64,000 bases of DNA from Struthio camelus (lineage: Eukaryota; Chordata; Aves; Struthioniformes; Struthionidae). Positions 37,191 to 49,699 of the stretch are shown here, piece by piece (positions within the stretch are counted from its first letter, which is position 1; each line of letters starts with the position of its first letter). The notes beneath the pieces are model-generated. The model had not been told where the DNA came from. It did no database searches and was given only the letters and a program-made list of their open reading frames with translations. The stretch spans positions 136,721,950 to 136,785,949 of the forward strand of contig NC_090943.1 of NCBI RefSeq assembly GCF_040807025.1, in the 5' to 3' direction. Both the position numbers and the translations under genes were made by a program.

Positions 37191-39959
37191 ATTTCAAATC
37201 TGTCGGGAGTTTCTGTTCTGGCGCAGAGGAAGTTCCTTCTTCAAGTGTTGCAAATTAGTTTAATCTTGACTGCCACTGCCAGTGCAGGATATTCTGACAG
37301 ACTAATCGCCACATTGCCCAAGGGATTTGATGTGGTGTATCTAACGTGGAGCAAAAGACGGTGCCGTCTGTTTATCAGTCTCAGTTGCTGATTAGACTTG
37401 ATTAAAAGAAACAACAGACACTTTGCCAACACCCATTTCTTAGTACGTAGCCAGAGTCTTTACTACTTTCTTAGTGCCTTAGCTTCCTGAAAAGGGACTG
37501 ACATTTCACTTCACAGTTAGACAGACATTTCACTTGAGAAATAGGGACCTCAGACAAGATATTGAACCTCATTCAGTCAGGGTTTCGGTTGGTGGCCGCA
37601 TGCAGTATGCTTGCCGCTGAACTAGGATGTATGATTATGTGGAAGCGGATTGACACTGTAAGCAATATTAACATGCTAGTGCTTTTGAATATTGTTTAGG
37701 CAGAGTCGTTAACTGGCCACTACTAAAATGTAATTTTTTAAACCCTGTTTTCTAGATTTCACGTTGATTCTTTGAGGGAGGGGGGAGGGCTGGCTGATCA
37801 TGCACCACTCTTTGTGCAACTGCTAAACTTCTAGTAAGGTTTTTTTTAAAAAAAATATATATATATTTTTGTGTACTTGTTGCTTGTGCTTTATTTAGTA
37901 GTAAATTGTGGAATAGAGTGATTTATTGTTAATTTGGCAGTAGCGGTTTTTAAAAACCATATACTGACTGAAACATGAGCCAGAGCTGATTGCTTTATTA
38001 AGCTAATAATGAATGTTAAGAGTACATATTTTCAGGATCATTTGCCTAGTGAGCTAAACATGTATTATAGGCCAATATTTTTTAAAATAAAGCTTGGTCA
38101 ACCTCTATGTTACACATATTACAAGATATAGCACTTTCAAAAAGAAAACCTAAACCTTTTAAGAAAATTTCTTACAGGTTATGCTTTTTATTATAAAACC
38201 TTTTATTATAATTTGTTTCAAGTGCCATTAGATTACATATATGTAGGCCTTTGGTATAATGCTTTGTGTACAAAATGGTAGACATTGTAATTTTAAACAG
38301 GTACATTTTTACAGTGTTTTCTTATCAATTTGCTATATTGCACAGAACCAGTGTGTCTTTCTTAAGGGTTTTACAATGGTTTTTACTAGGTTTACATGTT
38401 TCAAACTACACTGTCTTCTACTGCCATTTTGAATCCCAGTCAAAAAATATTAGGAGTTCATCCTCACCAGTTGTAAACTGTGTCCTCTGGAGTTTCAGAT
38501 GATAAACTTGCAAAAATATTTAACACGCAGTATTTGACCTGGATTTTTTATCATATCCTATCATCGCTATGCTGCTGTCTGAAGTTAACTTAGGGCCTGA
38601 TCCTGCATCCGTAAACGTCAAGGGGAGCAGGATTGCATCCTTGGTTATGTCTGTCTCATACACTGGTTTAGCAGCTCCTCCTATATTCTTCTCAGTCTGT
38701 AGATAAGCCTCTGAAATACCTGTACTTATCTGCTAGGAAGTAAATTGTGTAGACTTAGCTGCCCATCCTGCATCCTCCCAGTGTACAAGTAAAACCACAG
38801 CCTACTTAGTGTTACACCCAACAAAGAAATAATGCCACAGTAGTTAAAAGTGTGTTTGGATAGTCTCAAAGTTTTTTTATGTCATAAGGGTGTCTTATTT
38901 TGTTGGAAGGCAGTGTCTTTTGATAACAGTTATCTAGCCCTGGAAGTGACACAGAACTATTGCTAATCATATGTAAACACTTTTCAGTATAAGCTTCAGT
39001 GGTACAGTTGAACCAGAGTGAATGTTTATCTCCTCAGAAACACTCCTGCAATATTGTTATATTGGATCATGCTGCTAATGTAACTTGGGATACAACTCCT
39101 CTCATGGTGCTACAAACCTCCCTGTCTCATTCAGATGTATTTTTACCCATAGAAAAAAGGACTATACTAGACCTATAGTTGTATGATATATTTTTATACT
39201 GTGACTTAATTTGTCATTAATGAACTTTGTAAAACACCACAATGTATTCATATGCACTTGCAAAAGTAAAATTTTGGACATGCAAATTCAAACGCTGACA
39301 GCCCAGCTCTTGTTCACAAAAGTAGAAGATGACTGTTAGTTAAAATTAAATGTGGGCTTTTGATATGGTGTGGAGTGAAGAACATACTATATGTTACTAA
39401 AAGCCTTTGACTTTAGATAAAAACTGGGAAAGTATATTGGGGAATGATGACACACCCAAACCTGACTCGGATTGCTGAAATTATTTTTTTAGCTAGTGAA
39501 AAAATTGTTTGGACTTGTATGCTAAAGTGTTTTAATGATAAAAGTTTTGAGTCAAAAGTAGAGAAAAAAGAACACAGAAAACCCTGCATTCCAGACTGAA
39601 TTTGTATATGTTTCTTGCATTTAAAATTTGCTATCCTGTGATATGGGAAATCGAGTTGCTTATCATGTATATGTACTTTAAAATGTATTCACAAACTACT
39701 GTTGTATTTGTATAAAATATAGACAAAAAGATTGCATATATATTTTTGTGTATAAGCTCTGTAAAATAGCAATCACGTTATGAAGCTGCAGCAGAACTTC
39801 ATTTTAAACATTCACATCCAAAGAAACAGACTATTTATTGTCCACATACCCTGATTATAAAATATACCTTGCTGCTATTAAACAATAGTGCTGCAGCTTC
39901 TTGTGGCCTACAGTGTTATGTTTGCTGTACAAAAATATGTGAACTCCACAAAATATATC

Positions 39960-39965
39960 AATAAA
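39960..39965 (+). terminator. PLAG1: PLAG1 distal polyadenylation signal AATAAA
   Basis: Canonical AATAAA within a segment close to the end of the PLAG1 3'UTR, followed by a T-rich stretch (about 39977-39985). The position fits the length of known PLAG1 3'UTRs. Cleavage is expected 10-30 bases downstream. Confidence 0.85.
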
Positions 39966-39985
39966 ATTACAGAATGGTTTTAGTT

Positions 39986-42900
39986 AATGAATAACTTATG
40001 CCTGGCATTTTAATAGATAATCTTGATTTGCATGTTTGGATTTACAATAAGTAATTATAGAATACATCCAATTTGCTGGGTGTAATTTGATTTTTGCAAA
40101 GGTATAACAGTATTTCTAATTTAGGACTGGTAAAATGTCAGTTTTTCAGAAGATCTTACAGCATAAGTATCTGCGTTTCATGATTTCAACAAGGAACAAA
40201 TTGGATGATGCTAATTTACCTGTGACAAGACAGATCTGAATTGAAAGACGCAATTGAGCTTGCCATCAAATTGCACTTTGGAATTTGCTGTGAGAAACTG
40301 GAAGGTGAGTTTGAGGCTTTCACAGGGGGAGTGGTCATTTGGGAGAGGTAGGTGAGTGATTCTCCATCACTTTACATTAATTGAAGTAATTTATATTGAT
40401 TTTTATAGTTTTATGGTAAATTATACGGGCGTGGCATGCGTTGGATGCAACGCATGTGTCTCTGAAATGTTACGGGGAGAAACTTACTTTACGTTGCCTT
40501 GTCCCACAAACCTCCTGCCTGCCTAGGACGTTGCAGTTGAAGCCTCACTAAGAAGCCTGGCTCCGGCGCATTGCGACAAGAGGCAGCCTACACAGAAATG
40601 CAGACGATTGCCTCTGTGCCTGTTCCATAATGTTGTTTCACTAGCATAGATTGTTTGCGAGGAGAGTAAAAAGTAGGAGACTAGCGTTGGCGATGTGGCT
40701 GTTTCAAATTCATATTTCATTTGCTTTCATGACTGTATTTTGTTAATATCCTCAGCACTGTCTGTGTTTTCCTGCTTTTGGGTTCCTCTCTTTGAATTCT
40801 TTATTTTTTAGATTTCTTCCTGTACCCCAGTCGGAGAGAAATTATTATTATAGAGAGCTGTTGGCTTTTGCCTTCTCCCTACAAGGAGTTCTTCCTTCCT
40901 TGTTATTCCTGCCCCTTCTGTGTCACCGGCTTCTAACTTGTTTGGGAGGGTTGGCCATATTATATTAAATGTGAGTCAAAGGCTCTACAGATGCAGCAAG
41001 ATGAGGTTCCTGTCAACATCTGTTTATTGCCCAAGTTTGCTTTTTGGTGTAGAAGGAAGATGGAGAAAAATCCATAGTAGGCCGTTTAAGTATTAAAGGC
41101 TCTGCAAAACCATTTATTTCACCCACAAGCAGAAAAACACCCCGTTGTCTTGCTATCATTGCCAGTGTCGTCCACCGTCGCTGAATTAGTATGTCCCCCT
41201 TCCACACTGACAGCCCCTGGAAACTTTGTCCGTCTCTGTGATAAGTGGAATGCGGTTGCATGGATGGATGGTATCTCTGTTATATCCAGAGATAAATCTT
41301 GGCAGAGTCCTTCTAGAGCTTCCGCTGTTAGCTTCAAGGGCTTCTTCCAAGACTGGGAGGAGGAGTTGGATAGGGATGGTTGTACTGTCCAAAGAATAAA
41401 AATTCTAGCCATGACTACTAGAACTTTCTTATGCATCATGTGAACTGGCAGGGCCCAGCAGGGAAGGATATTTTTTTTATTTTCCTTTCAACATATTCTT
41501 ACTGCTTAAAAGAACAACTAAATTCTTCCTCCTCTAGTAACCAAGTGGGTACAAAGCCCAGGTGTCCCATATCTTCCCTGGAAGGGTAAACCCAAATAAA
41601 ATGGTAAGTTAAGGATTTTACTTAACATGGTGAGGGACGCTCAAGCTCTGTGAGTTCATTTTCTCATCTTACTTCTTCCTTAGGAAAGGAGGGGGATTAT
41701 GCATTGTTGAAAAAGACACCTGGAAAGATCACTGGAGTTGTACTGAACCACAAGCATCTTCCCCCCCAACTCTCTGTTCTAGCCACCCTTTCCAAAACTC
41801 ACATTAGGAAGTACAGTAGACAGACAACATCTTGAGTTGTGAAGAATGAGACCCCAGTGTCCTCTCTGTATCCCTCACTGTCCTCCAGGAACGGAAGAGA
41901 AAGACTGTTCTAGTTTCCCCCTTCACTTCCCTTTCTTTTCCTTCTCATGTATAAGCACGCCCTAGGATGAAGAATGTTTGTCAGAGAAGTCTAAAACAGT
42001 AATCCAAAGCTGCTATTGGAGTAGCAGAAGCTGAGCAGCTTCATGGTGTTGGCTTCCCTGCTTTGCAAATCAAAACATTGTATTAAATCAGATAGAAATT
42101 AAGTTTTCCAAAGTGGCAGTTCCTGTAGTTGGCACAGGAGGACTTTGTGATCATAAAGAGGCAGCAACTAGGTCAGCAAGATAAGCTCTATAATAAAATT
42201 TATTCTGTGCTTAAAAGAGTTTGAGAAGTGTTTTAGAGGATTAACTGCTGCATATCATTATTAGCTACAGCCTTTAGCAAAGAAACAGCAACTCTCTATT
42301 TCCATTTTCTAACAGTGGTGGATATAGTGATGTTAAAAATGACAGACCATGGAAGTGGTATGAAGTAATATGTTCCAGCTCATATGTTATATCTCAGGTA
42401 ATTCAATACAGACTTTCTCTATCACTGATCAGTACAGTGTGTAACACCTTGCCCATTATTTTTATTTTACAGAATTATACATATTTGTTGCAAAGGCCTA
42501 GGTGTCTTCAAAGAAGGAACGGTTTTAAGGGACAAGTATTTTTAAAATGTAATTAACAGTTCTGTGCTCTTCAGTGTCATTCTCACTCAACAACCTTGTC
42601 TCCTTCAGGGATATTTGTGCCATAAGATCACCAGCTTCAAAGCTGGTTTGCCTAAGAGTGGACTGAAAAAGATACCAGCTAACAGCTGAGCACTCTGAAA
42701 ACAGGAATATAACAATGCATACTGTGGTTGGTTTGGAAATCGTTTGCACTGATCCTTCATAATTTGTCTGTGCCACTAATTTTAACTGTTGCACTAAACT
42801 GCAGTGTACGGAGAAGAATTTGTTGTGTCATTTTCATATAATCAGTCTGAACTCTGTTTGACGTGTGTAAAATAATGAAGAGTACTAGAATAGTGACAGT

Positions 42901-45900
42901 TTCAGAAAATCAGTATATTGCTTAGGTTTTTATATATTTATGTGTGTGTGAATAAATATATATATATATATATATGGGGGGGTAAGCAATCAAACCTGGA
43001 AAAGTGGAGAAATTAGTTTTGTTCCGTTTTACATCAAATAGTTCCAGTCAAAAGCTTTTGTGTTTCACAAGTCCAGAATGGGCCATGTGGCTTGTAAAGG
43101 TATCTGCTAGTTAACACAACGTTTGGTTTCCCAAGTGAGTTGGAAGAGTTTCTCCCAAATACTTGATTAATCTATGAGAGACAGAATTTATCTGTGGGGT
43201 GCACAAACTTCTGCAAGGAAGGTGTTTGTCAGCTATCCTTATGTAGTATTAGATACAATTTCAGCAGAAAAGTTCTGTAGGCTGTGCAGTTGAAATTAAG
43301 CTCATGTCAGGCTTATTGCTTTTGTATTAAATTGGGACACAGACAGTGGTGTGTAAATCCTTAAGTTTCCTCACAAGTACTTAAATTGAAGGTGAAAATA
43401 AAACATACAATCTATATGGGTAGGGGGGCATGCCATAATCAAGCAACGTCCCAGCTATAACATAAGAATATCACATATCAAACAAACACTAATGACAAGT
43501 AAACATAGACTAAAACTCCAAACTCATTGATGTCTGTCATCACCTAAAAACTGTATCTCCTCTTTTCTTTTGTCAGTGCATCGCTTGTTACGCTGGTAAA
43601 GTACTACAGGATTTCTCAGAAGTTTTCTATGCTTCATTCAGCTTAGCCATGTTTTTCTTCAGCAATATTTTTGCAGCAAGCTTGTTCGCTGATGTAGTCC
43701 ACATAACCAAGTAGTCAAACTGTATGAATCATTTTAATCGGGTAGGTTTAATACCCTTAAACTCATGGCAGTCTCTGATAATTTGCTGTGGCCCACCAGA
43801 GTGCCCAGATTATTATTTCAGAGCCACTGAATTTAGCTGGTCCTCCTGCCTCCTTCCCTGTTTGCAACACACTATAGACGTGGTGTTTGCAGGGAGCTAC
43901 TGTGCTTGCTGTGGCTGTGTGTTTTGAAGAGTAGTGGAACTGGAGTTGGATAGTATCTGTGCTCATGGGGCTGTGTGAGCTGCTGGGATATATCCTCTTA
44001 TATATCATATGGTCAGCATCCTCCCCTTCAACGTAAGAATTCAGCCCTAGGCATCGGCATTACATCTGATGTACCTGGGAAAGCACCTCTCACCAAGTGG
44101 TAGAATAGCACTAACGTTATCCCCTAGGCCCTTTGCTATCGTGGTCCATTTTTGTTATTAAGCCTTGAAGCTGTTTTCTAGTGCCTACGCTACAGGTCTC
44201 AAATTCCACCATTACTCTTTATTTCCCTGTGACCCAGCAAGGCTATCAATCAGCTTTGCTGCAGGAGCAAGACTGCAAAAACAATCTTGGATGATTTCAC
44301 TGAAAATACTGCACAAGGGGCCAGCAGTAAACCTGGCTGGCTGGGCACCTGCCTTGCCTGGCCAGAAAGTATCGCTATGCATCAGAAGTGTGGTATTAAT
44401 GCACAGCAGCAGGTCCCAAATTGTGATCCCTGGTCCATTGGTGGTCAATGAGGCCACAGAAAGTTGACTGTGAAACTTCATCTGCCTTGCTAGTGCCTTC
44501 AGTTAAAACGTCAGTGCACGGTGGTAACGAGAACCTTTGCTTCCTGCTCTTGCACACACACAGTAACCTTACTGGGGAGGGAAAAAGTAACAGGCAACTG
44601 TTTGGCAATGTGTGTCTGAAATTCGATCTTGTTATTTATAAACTAGAGTTTAATCTTTGTAAGTGTTTATTATTATGGCTCCGTTCTGAAGATCAGCTGT
44701 AAAATAGTGTCACAGTTCTTGCAGATGTAGTTGTTATTTGCATTCTGACTTCCTTAATGAAAACTTGTTTGCATGTGCTACTGCAAGGTGTCATTTGTCC
44801 CACCCAAACAGCCAAACTCTATGTATGAACTGCATTCTTCTCTGGCTTGTGCTTTTAATCAGTGGCCTAACTTCAGAACAAGCTGTATGTATGGACTGGC
44901 TTCAGATAGTGGTATCACTTTCACCTGTGCAATTGCTTGTATCAGAATTGCTTTCATGCAACTCAGAATATCATTTCAGGTCAATGAGGTGTGACTGGAA
45001 GCAGCATTTGGACTGTAAAATACTATATGAGTAAGAAAGAACGTAGCTTGATCATCAAATCCTAAACTCAGATCGCAGGGACTGACAGTAAATGAAGAAA
45101 AAAAACCCTTTGATTTAAAACTGGGAACAGAATTCTCAGAAATCACTAAGATATGGGCTGAGGAACCATAGCTTTTTTCAGAGTAGGACTGTAATTTAAA
45201 GTATTTAGGAGCTAAATTTGAGTCCTTTAGCAAGATTATGAAGTAATTTAGTGGAGACACAATGCTACCTTTATACTGTAAAGCAATTCTTAGAAGCCAC
45301 TGAATAGCCAGATCTTGAAGGAGAAATGCCCAAAGAAATAAAGTAATGATTGTGGGAAGAATACAATTATACACTTCTAAACTCTCTAAAATCAGTTCCA
45401 GACTCCAGTTTTGTCCATTTCATGTTTTAGGCGAAAATGTTCCACTTAAGAATCACAACAGTAGTGCACCTTGATCAAAACCAAGCTCCACTTTAAGAGT
45501 AAGGGACATAGGTATTTGGTATGTATCCTCTGTTGTGTCATGTTATATACATATCAGTTCTTTATACTGTAAGTCCCTTGGTATCAAGGCTGTCTTCTTC
45601 GGTCCTGCAAAGCAATGAACAACAAAAGTAACAAGCAGTAAAAGCAAACAAAGAGTTCTTGATATATGATTGAAATATAAACAGGTGTATTCAGCAGGAC
45701 TCATTCTGTGTTGCTTCTCAGCTTGAAGCACAGATTAGGTTGAGCAGCTGTTGCAGCATCAGATACACAGATATGTTTTACTTGTAGAAATACGACACGC
45801 AACTCTGGAACATACCCATTGCAGCCACAGGTTATTGCGGCTGTGACATACTGCAGCTCTAGGGACACAGACTGTATATTCCCTTGTTGTCATTTTTCAA

Positions 45901-46034
45901 AGCCTCTGTTACGCATTTGTTCTCAATGACACTTTAAGCAGCCAGGGAGCTCAGACATGCCGACGTTTGCTCATGTGTTCTGGTGCATACAGATTCCTTT
46001 TTCCTTGCATTGCTGTGGCAACAGTAGTGACATG
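39986..46034. other. PLAG1-MOS intergenic DNA, first part
   Basis: No gene is recognised. Opposed open frames at about 41013-41443 overlap on both strands and have no known domain. A (TA)n run followed by a G-run lies at about 42955-42982. Short frames near 44165-45034 have no known domain. Confidence 0.6.
42955..42975. repeat. (TA)n microsatellite
   Basis: About ten TA dinucleotides directly readable, followed by a run of seven G. Confidence 0.9.
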
Positions 46035-46195
46035 GGAGCAGCCTGGTTGGAGGCGTCTTTGGGCACCCGGTGTGGTGCTGCGGGTGGCCCTGGGAAGGGT
46101 GGCCCTGAGGGAAGGGGGCTGCTCCGCCTGGTAGCGCGGGCTTGCAGCCCTGCTCCGTGAAGGGCTGCCCTGCGCCCCCTCCTCGGGCCCACAGT
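46035..46195. other. GC-rich block in the PLAG1-MOS intergenic region
   Basis: About 160 bases are rich in G+C, with several CpGs and repeated 'ggtggccctg' units near 46084 and 46099. The flanks are AT-rich. Open frames on both strands (45934-46258) follow from the composition. No gene or repeat family is recognised. Confidence 0.55.
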
Positions 46196-48387
46196 AATGC
46201 TGGAGCTGAGTGTGGCTCTGAAGTACAACAAGGACATCCTCCAGTGATCATGTCTCACGGGACATACTGCACCATGTCATTGACTGCCTTACAGGAAAGT
46301 CACATTTATTAAGAATATAAGTCTGGTTGGTTTTAAGTGTGCTTTCATTGCATTCACATTGAAATAAATTCCATGTCCCCCTGCTCCAGCCCTCAGCAAT
46401 CAGCTTGAGACAAGAGAATAAGTTGAATTAAGTCTCTTTAGATCCTGAGCTATGCCCCTCCTCGTGTTCAAAATTGAATTCAGTGGATTCCCAAAGAACC
46501 ATGCAACACCCATGCCACGAATTCCTTGCTCCTTCCGTGACTTGGGTTTAGGAGTCAGCATCACTCTAGGCTGAAACATAAGACAGGAACAGAAAGATTT
46601 TAAGCAGCAAAGGATAACAAGGAAATTACTAGAAAAGGGACAACCAGAAGGAATAGGGAGGATGTAGATTTTGCAAAAATGGTATGAAAGGTCTACCCTA
46701 TGCTCCCAAATGAGACTTCAGACAAAGAAATCTGGGAACTGTCCTAACAGTGACCCTCTGTTTTATGAGCTCATGTTTTGTTATTGTGTTCTGCAGCATT
46801 CAAAATCCTTAGGTATGCTCCTATAATTGTCTGCCTGCTTAACAGCTCCACTCTCAGACCCTTTGTCCGCACATCCTTCTTCCCGCTCCCTCAGCCAGCT
46901 TTCCCTTCCAAGCCTCTCTGCCACCTTAATCTAATGAAAAGAGGCTGTAACAATTACCCTTCTCCCATGAGAAGGCTGGCTGAAGTTCTTGGAGAATTTA
47001 TAGCAGAGATTGTCTCTCTGCTGTTTTTATATAACATATGTAGGCACAGAAGCCTATGCCAGAATGACAGCCCCTAATCACGCTCAGAAAATAACAACAA
47101 CAAAGAAAGCCTTCCTCTCTCAAGGAAGAGACGGTCAGAAGATGTCTTTGGGACATTAGGTTTTCCTGTTGGGTGAACAACTGAACCCTTCCCAAGGCAG
47201 AGAACTCTCCAGCTCTGCTTGTGCACGTGCTGAGTGCCGCTCAGACCTCCCTCAGAGCGTCTGTGCAGCATGCTACTCACCCGGTGAAGAATAACAAGAG
47301 GAATAGAAAACAGCAGGAAAACATTGCAGGAACTGTTTGCAGAGCCAGTGCTGCCCAAAGGTGAACTCTGGAGGAATGGGCACCACCAGTCTTTGAAGTC
47401 AGATGCCAGCAAAGCTGACATCCAAGTGAAGGTTGTGAGGGGTGAGGAGGTAGGAGGTAGGGTCAGGTTTTCCAGTATAGTTATTTGTCTAAAGTACAGA
47501 AAGATACTTCCTGGAACGTTCAAACCATTTAGCTGCCCAAGTCGCAAAAGGGTGCTCCAGTGCATGGGCAGTACAGCAGGTGCCTAACACTGAGGCAGTT
47601 AGCGTAAGTATTATAAATATGTAAAAGCAGGGTCAAGAGAGCAAAAGGCCCTCTGAAAAAATATCAGGACCAGGAAGGCAAAGCTGTGTTTGTTTGATTT
47701 CTACCAGCAAAGCTACATAACTTTAGCAATAAGTTTACTAAACAGATTCTAGAAATAAAACACCCATCTGTACTAACTGCGTGGGATGTGATGGGAAGAC
47801 AAGAAAAATCTCTATGTATAGTGCTAGTCACTATATCCAGCAGGTGAAATAGAGCAATCATTTGTCCTGCTATTAACCTGGCTGCTCTGTATGGACAGAC
47901 TTGAGCAGCTAACCAGTCCCCTTGTTCCGGTCTTGTCTAAGTGGCAGTTCTCTGTGAACTCACTTCAATACAAGCAGTTATTCCTGCCATAGGCTAATCA
48001 AATGCTAGCACTCAGTATTTCAGCTGCTTCCTCTGACAGTGACTTTGAGTTGCTTAATGCATCTGACAATGATCGTTCTTGCCTGGAGCCATGTGAAATG
48101 CATTCACCAATCTCTGTGGCTCATTTACTGCTGGGGCATTTTGCTAGAGGCATTCAGTGGACAGAGTATCTTTCTTTTCTCCAGAGATGACAAATTACAT
48201 GAAATACATGTGAGTTAATATATTTTAGTTTAAAAACCATTTGCCTTGACATTCTAGAGATTTACTTAAGGGTTGGAGAAGAATGTTTTCAGCTGAACCT
48301 GATTGGGATTAAACTAGCTGTGACAGATGCAACTCATCTGGGAGATGTGAAGAGAGGATAAAACAGGCTTTGGAAGGCACTGTAGAG
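46196..48387. other. MOS upstream intergenic DNA
   Basis: No gene is recognised. The longest frame (47074-47565, - strand, 163 codons) has no known domain and overlaps a + strand frame. This stretch probably contains the MOS promoter, but I see no element clear enough to mark. Confidence 0.5.
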
Positions 48388-48473
48388 TTTTTTTTTTTTT
48401 TTTTTCTTTTCCTATTTGGGGAGCTTTCTAGTCTTTTATCTTAGTGAATGCCTGTCCTTTTCTACATCTCACT
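48388..48473 (+). promoter_or_regulatory. MOS: MOS 5' leader: pyrimidine tract, possible acceptor, upstream ATG
   Basis: An 18-base T-run (48388-48405) is followed by pyrimidine-rich sequence and 'cttttatcttag' ending at 48444. This has the form of a splice acceptor, so a 5' non-coding exon may exist upstream. An ATG at 48448, in another frame and with T at -3, opens a 36-codon frame to a TAG at 48556-48558 that overlaps the MOS start. Whether the mRNA includes it is not shown by the sequence. Confidence 0.45.
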
Positions 48474-49523
48474 ATGCCATCACCTATCCCTCTCAATCAC
48501 TTTCTTCCTTTGGAGTTTTCCCCATCTGTGGATTTGCGACCCTGCAGCAGCCCCTTAGTGATCCCTGGTAGAGATGGAAAAAACTTCTTGGGAGGAACCC
48601 CTTCGTGCAGGATTCGCCGCCTGCCCCCACGCCTGGCCTGGTGCTCCATAGATTGGGACCAGCTCTGTCTCCTGCAGCCCCTAGGCTCTGGGGGCTTTGG
48701 CTCTGTCTACAAAGCTACCTACCATGGTGCTGTTGTGGCTGTGAAACAGGTGAAGAAGAGCAGCAAAAACAGGCTGGCATCACGACAAAGCTTTTGGGCT
48801 GAGCTGAACGTAGCCCGTCTGCAGCATGCTAATGTGGTACGTGTGGTGGCTGCCAGCACATGCACCCCTGCCAGCCAGAACAGCCTGGGCACCATCATCA
48901 TGGAATATGTGGGCAACATCACCCTGCACCATGTAATCTATGGCGCTAGTGACGCGTGGAGGCAGGGTGAGGATGATCAAGCAGGATGTGGAAAAAAGGC
49001 CCTGAGCATGGAAGAGACTGTGTGTTATTCTTGTGACATTATGACTGGCTTAGCCTTTCTTCACTCGCAGGGCATAGTGCACTTGGACCTGAAGCCTGCA
49101 AATGTCTTCATCACTGAACATGGAGTGTGCAAGATTGGAGATTTTGGTTGCTCCCAAAAACTGGAGGATGGCTTGTCCCAGAGTCCCCAGGTTTGCCAGC
49201 AAGGGGGCACGTACACGCATCGTGCCCCTGAGCTCCTCAAGGGGGAGAGGGTCACTGCCAAAGCAGACATCTACTCGTTTGCTATCACCCTCTGGCAAAT
49301 TGTCATGCGAGAGCAGCCCTACCTTGGTGAGCGGCAGTATGTCCTCTATGCCGTGGTGGCCTATAACTTACGCCCTTCTCTGGCCGCCGCAGTCTTCTGC
49401 GAGTCGCCTGTGGGCCAAAAACTTCAGAGCATTATTAGCTGCTGCTGGAAGGCCAATGTCGAGGAGCGCCTGAGCGCAGCCCAGCTGCTTCCTAGCCTCA
49501 GGTCACTTAAGGGCAACCTCTAG
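48474..49523 (+). CDS. MOS: MOS serine/threonine kinase (c-Mos), single exon
   Basis: This 349-residue intronless gene matches chicken MOS in length. MOS is a MAPK kinase kinase of germ cells: in oocytes it activates MEK and ERK and maintains metaphase II arrest (cytostatic factor). Sequence marks are the glycine loop GSGGFGSV (71-78), catalytic Lys 91, helix-C Glu 110, HLDLKPAN (203-210, catalytic Asp 205), DFG (223-225) and APE (251-253). The N-terminus MPSP keeps Pro2 and Ser3, which control Mos stability in vertebrates. The open frame extends ten codons upstream without an ATG, so the ATG at 48474 (A at -3) is the start. The gene is on the same strand as PLAG1 and about 8.5 kb past its polyadenylation signal. 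All catalytic residues are present, so it appears intact. Identification is near certain. Confidence 0.97.
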   Translation: MPSPIPLNHFLPLEFSPSVDLRPCSSPLVIPGRDGKNFLGGTPSCRIRRLPPRLAWCSIDWDQLCLLQPLGSGGFGSVYKATYHGAVVAVKQVKKSSKNRLASRQSFWAELNVARLQHANVVRVVAASTCTPASQNSLGTIIMEYVGNITLHHVIYGASDAWRQGEDDQAGCGKKALSMEETVCYSCDIMTGLAFLHSQGIVHLDLKPANVFITEHGVCKIGDFGCSQKLEDGLSQSPQVCQQGGTYTHRAPELLKGERVTAKADIYSFAITLWQIVMREQPYLGERQYVLYAVVAYNLRPSLAAAVFCESPVGQKLQSIISCCWKANVEERLSAAQLLPSLRSLKGNL

Positions 49524-49654
49524 GAAAAATCTCAGGATTCTTCTCTTTTATTGTGGACTTTCCTTATGCCCCTGCTTCCACCTTCTACCTGAACATTATG
49601 AATTTAGCCTCTGTGATCTAAAGGCTTTGTTCCCCCCCCCACACACACACATAT

Positions 49655-49661
49655 TTTTAAT
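49655..49661 (+). promoter_or_regulatory. MOS: Cytoplasmic polyadenylation element (CPE) of MOS
   Basis: TTTTAAT is a recognised CPE variant bound by CPEB. It ends 38 bases before the AATAAA, inside the range needed for cytoplasmic polyadenylation. Translation of mos mRNA in oocytes is known to be switched on this way in other vertebrates. A second U-rich candidate lies at 49546-49552. Confidence 0.7.
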
Positions 49662-49699
49662 ATTAAAAAAAGAAATTGTTTTGTTATGAGAAGATTATA

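Larger units (their letters stand above)
34883..39985 (+). other. PLAG1: PLAG1 long 3'UTR
   Basis: The AT-rich sequence after the stop runs about 5.1 kb to a canonical hexamer, similar to the length of the mammalian PLAG1 3'UTR. No other gene is seen in it. Seed matches visible by eye include TGAATGTA at 35990-35997 and TGAATGT at 38010-38016 and 39019-39025 (miR-181). TGCTGCT sits at 38570-38576, with TGCTGCTA at 39070-39077 and 39870-39877 (miR-15/16/424). ATGCTGC overlaps at 38569 and 39069 (miR-103/107), and CAGTGTTA lies at 39911-39918 (miR-141/200a). Internal AATAAA hexamers at 35592-35597 and 38086-38091 could give shorter isoforms. The cleavage site is approximate. Confidence 0.85.

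Noticed and set aside
41013..41443. Opposed 106- and 97-codon frames after PLAG1
   Set aside because: Frames on both strands over the same bases without a domain; possibly part of an unrecognised old repeat.
47074..47565. 163-codon - strand frame upstream of MOS
   Set aside because: No known domain and overlapped by a + strand frame; no conserved motif was seen, so chance is the simplest explanation.
48444..48473. Ten-codon N-terminal extension of MOS
   Set aside because: The extension begins at GTG with no ATG; the ATG at 48474 gives the family-typical MPSP start and 349 residues.
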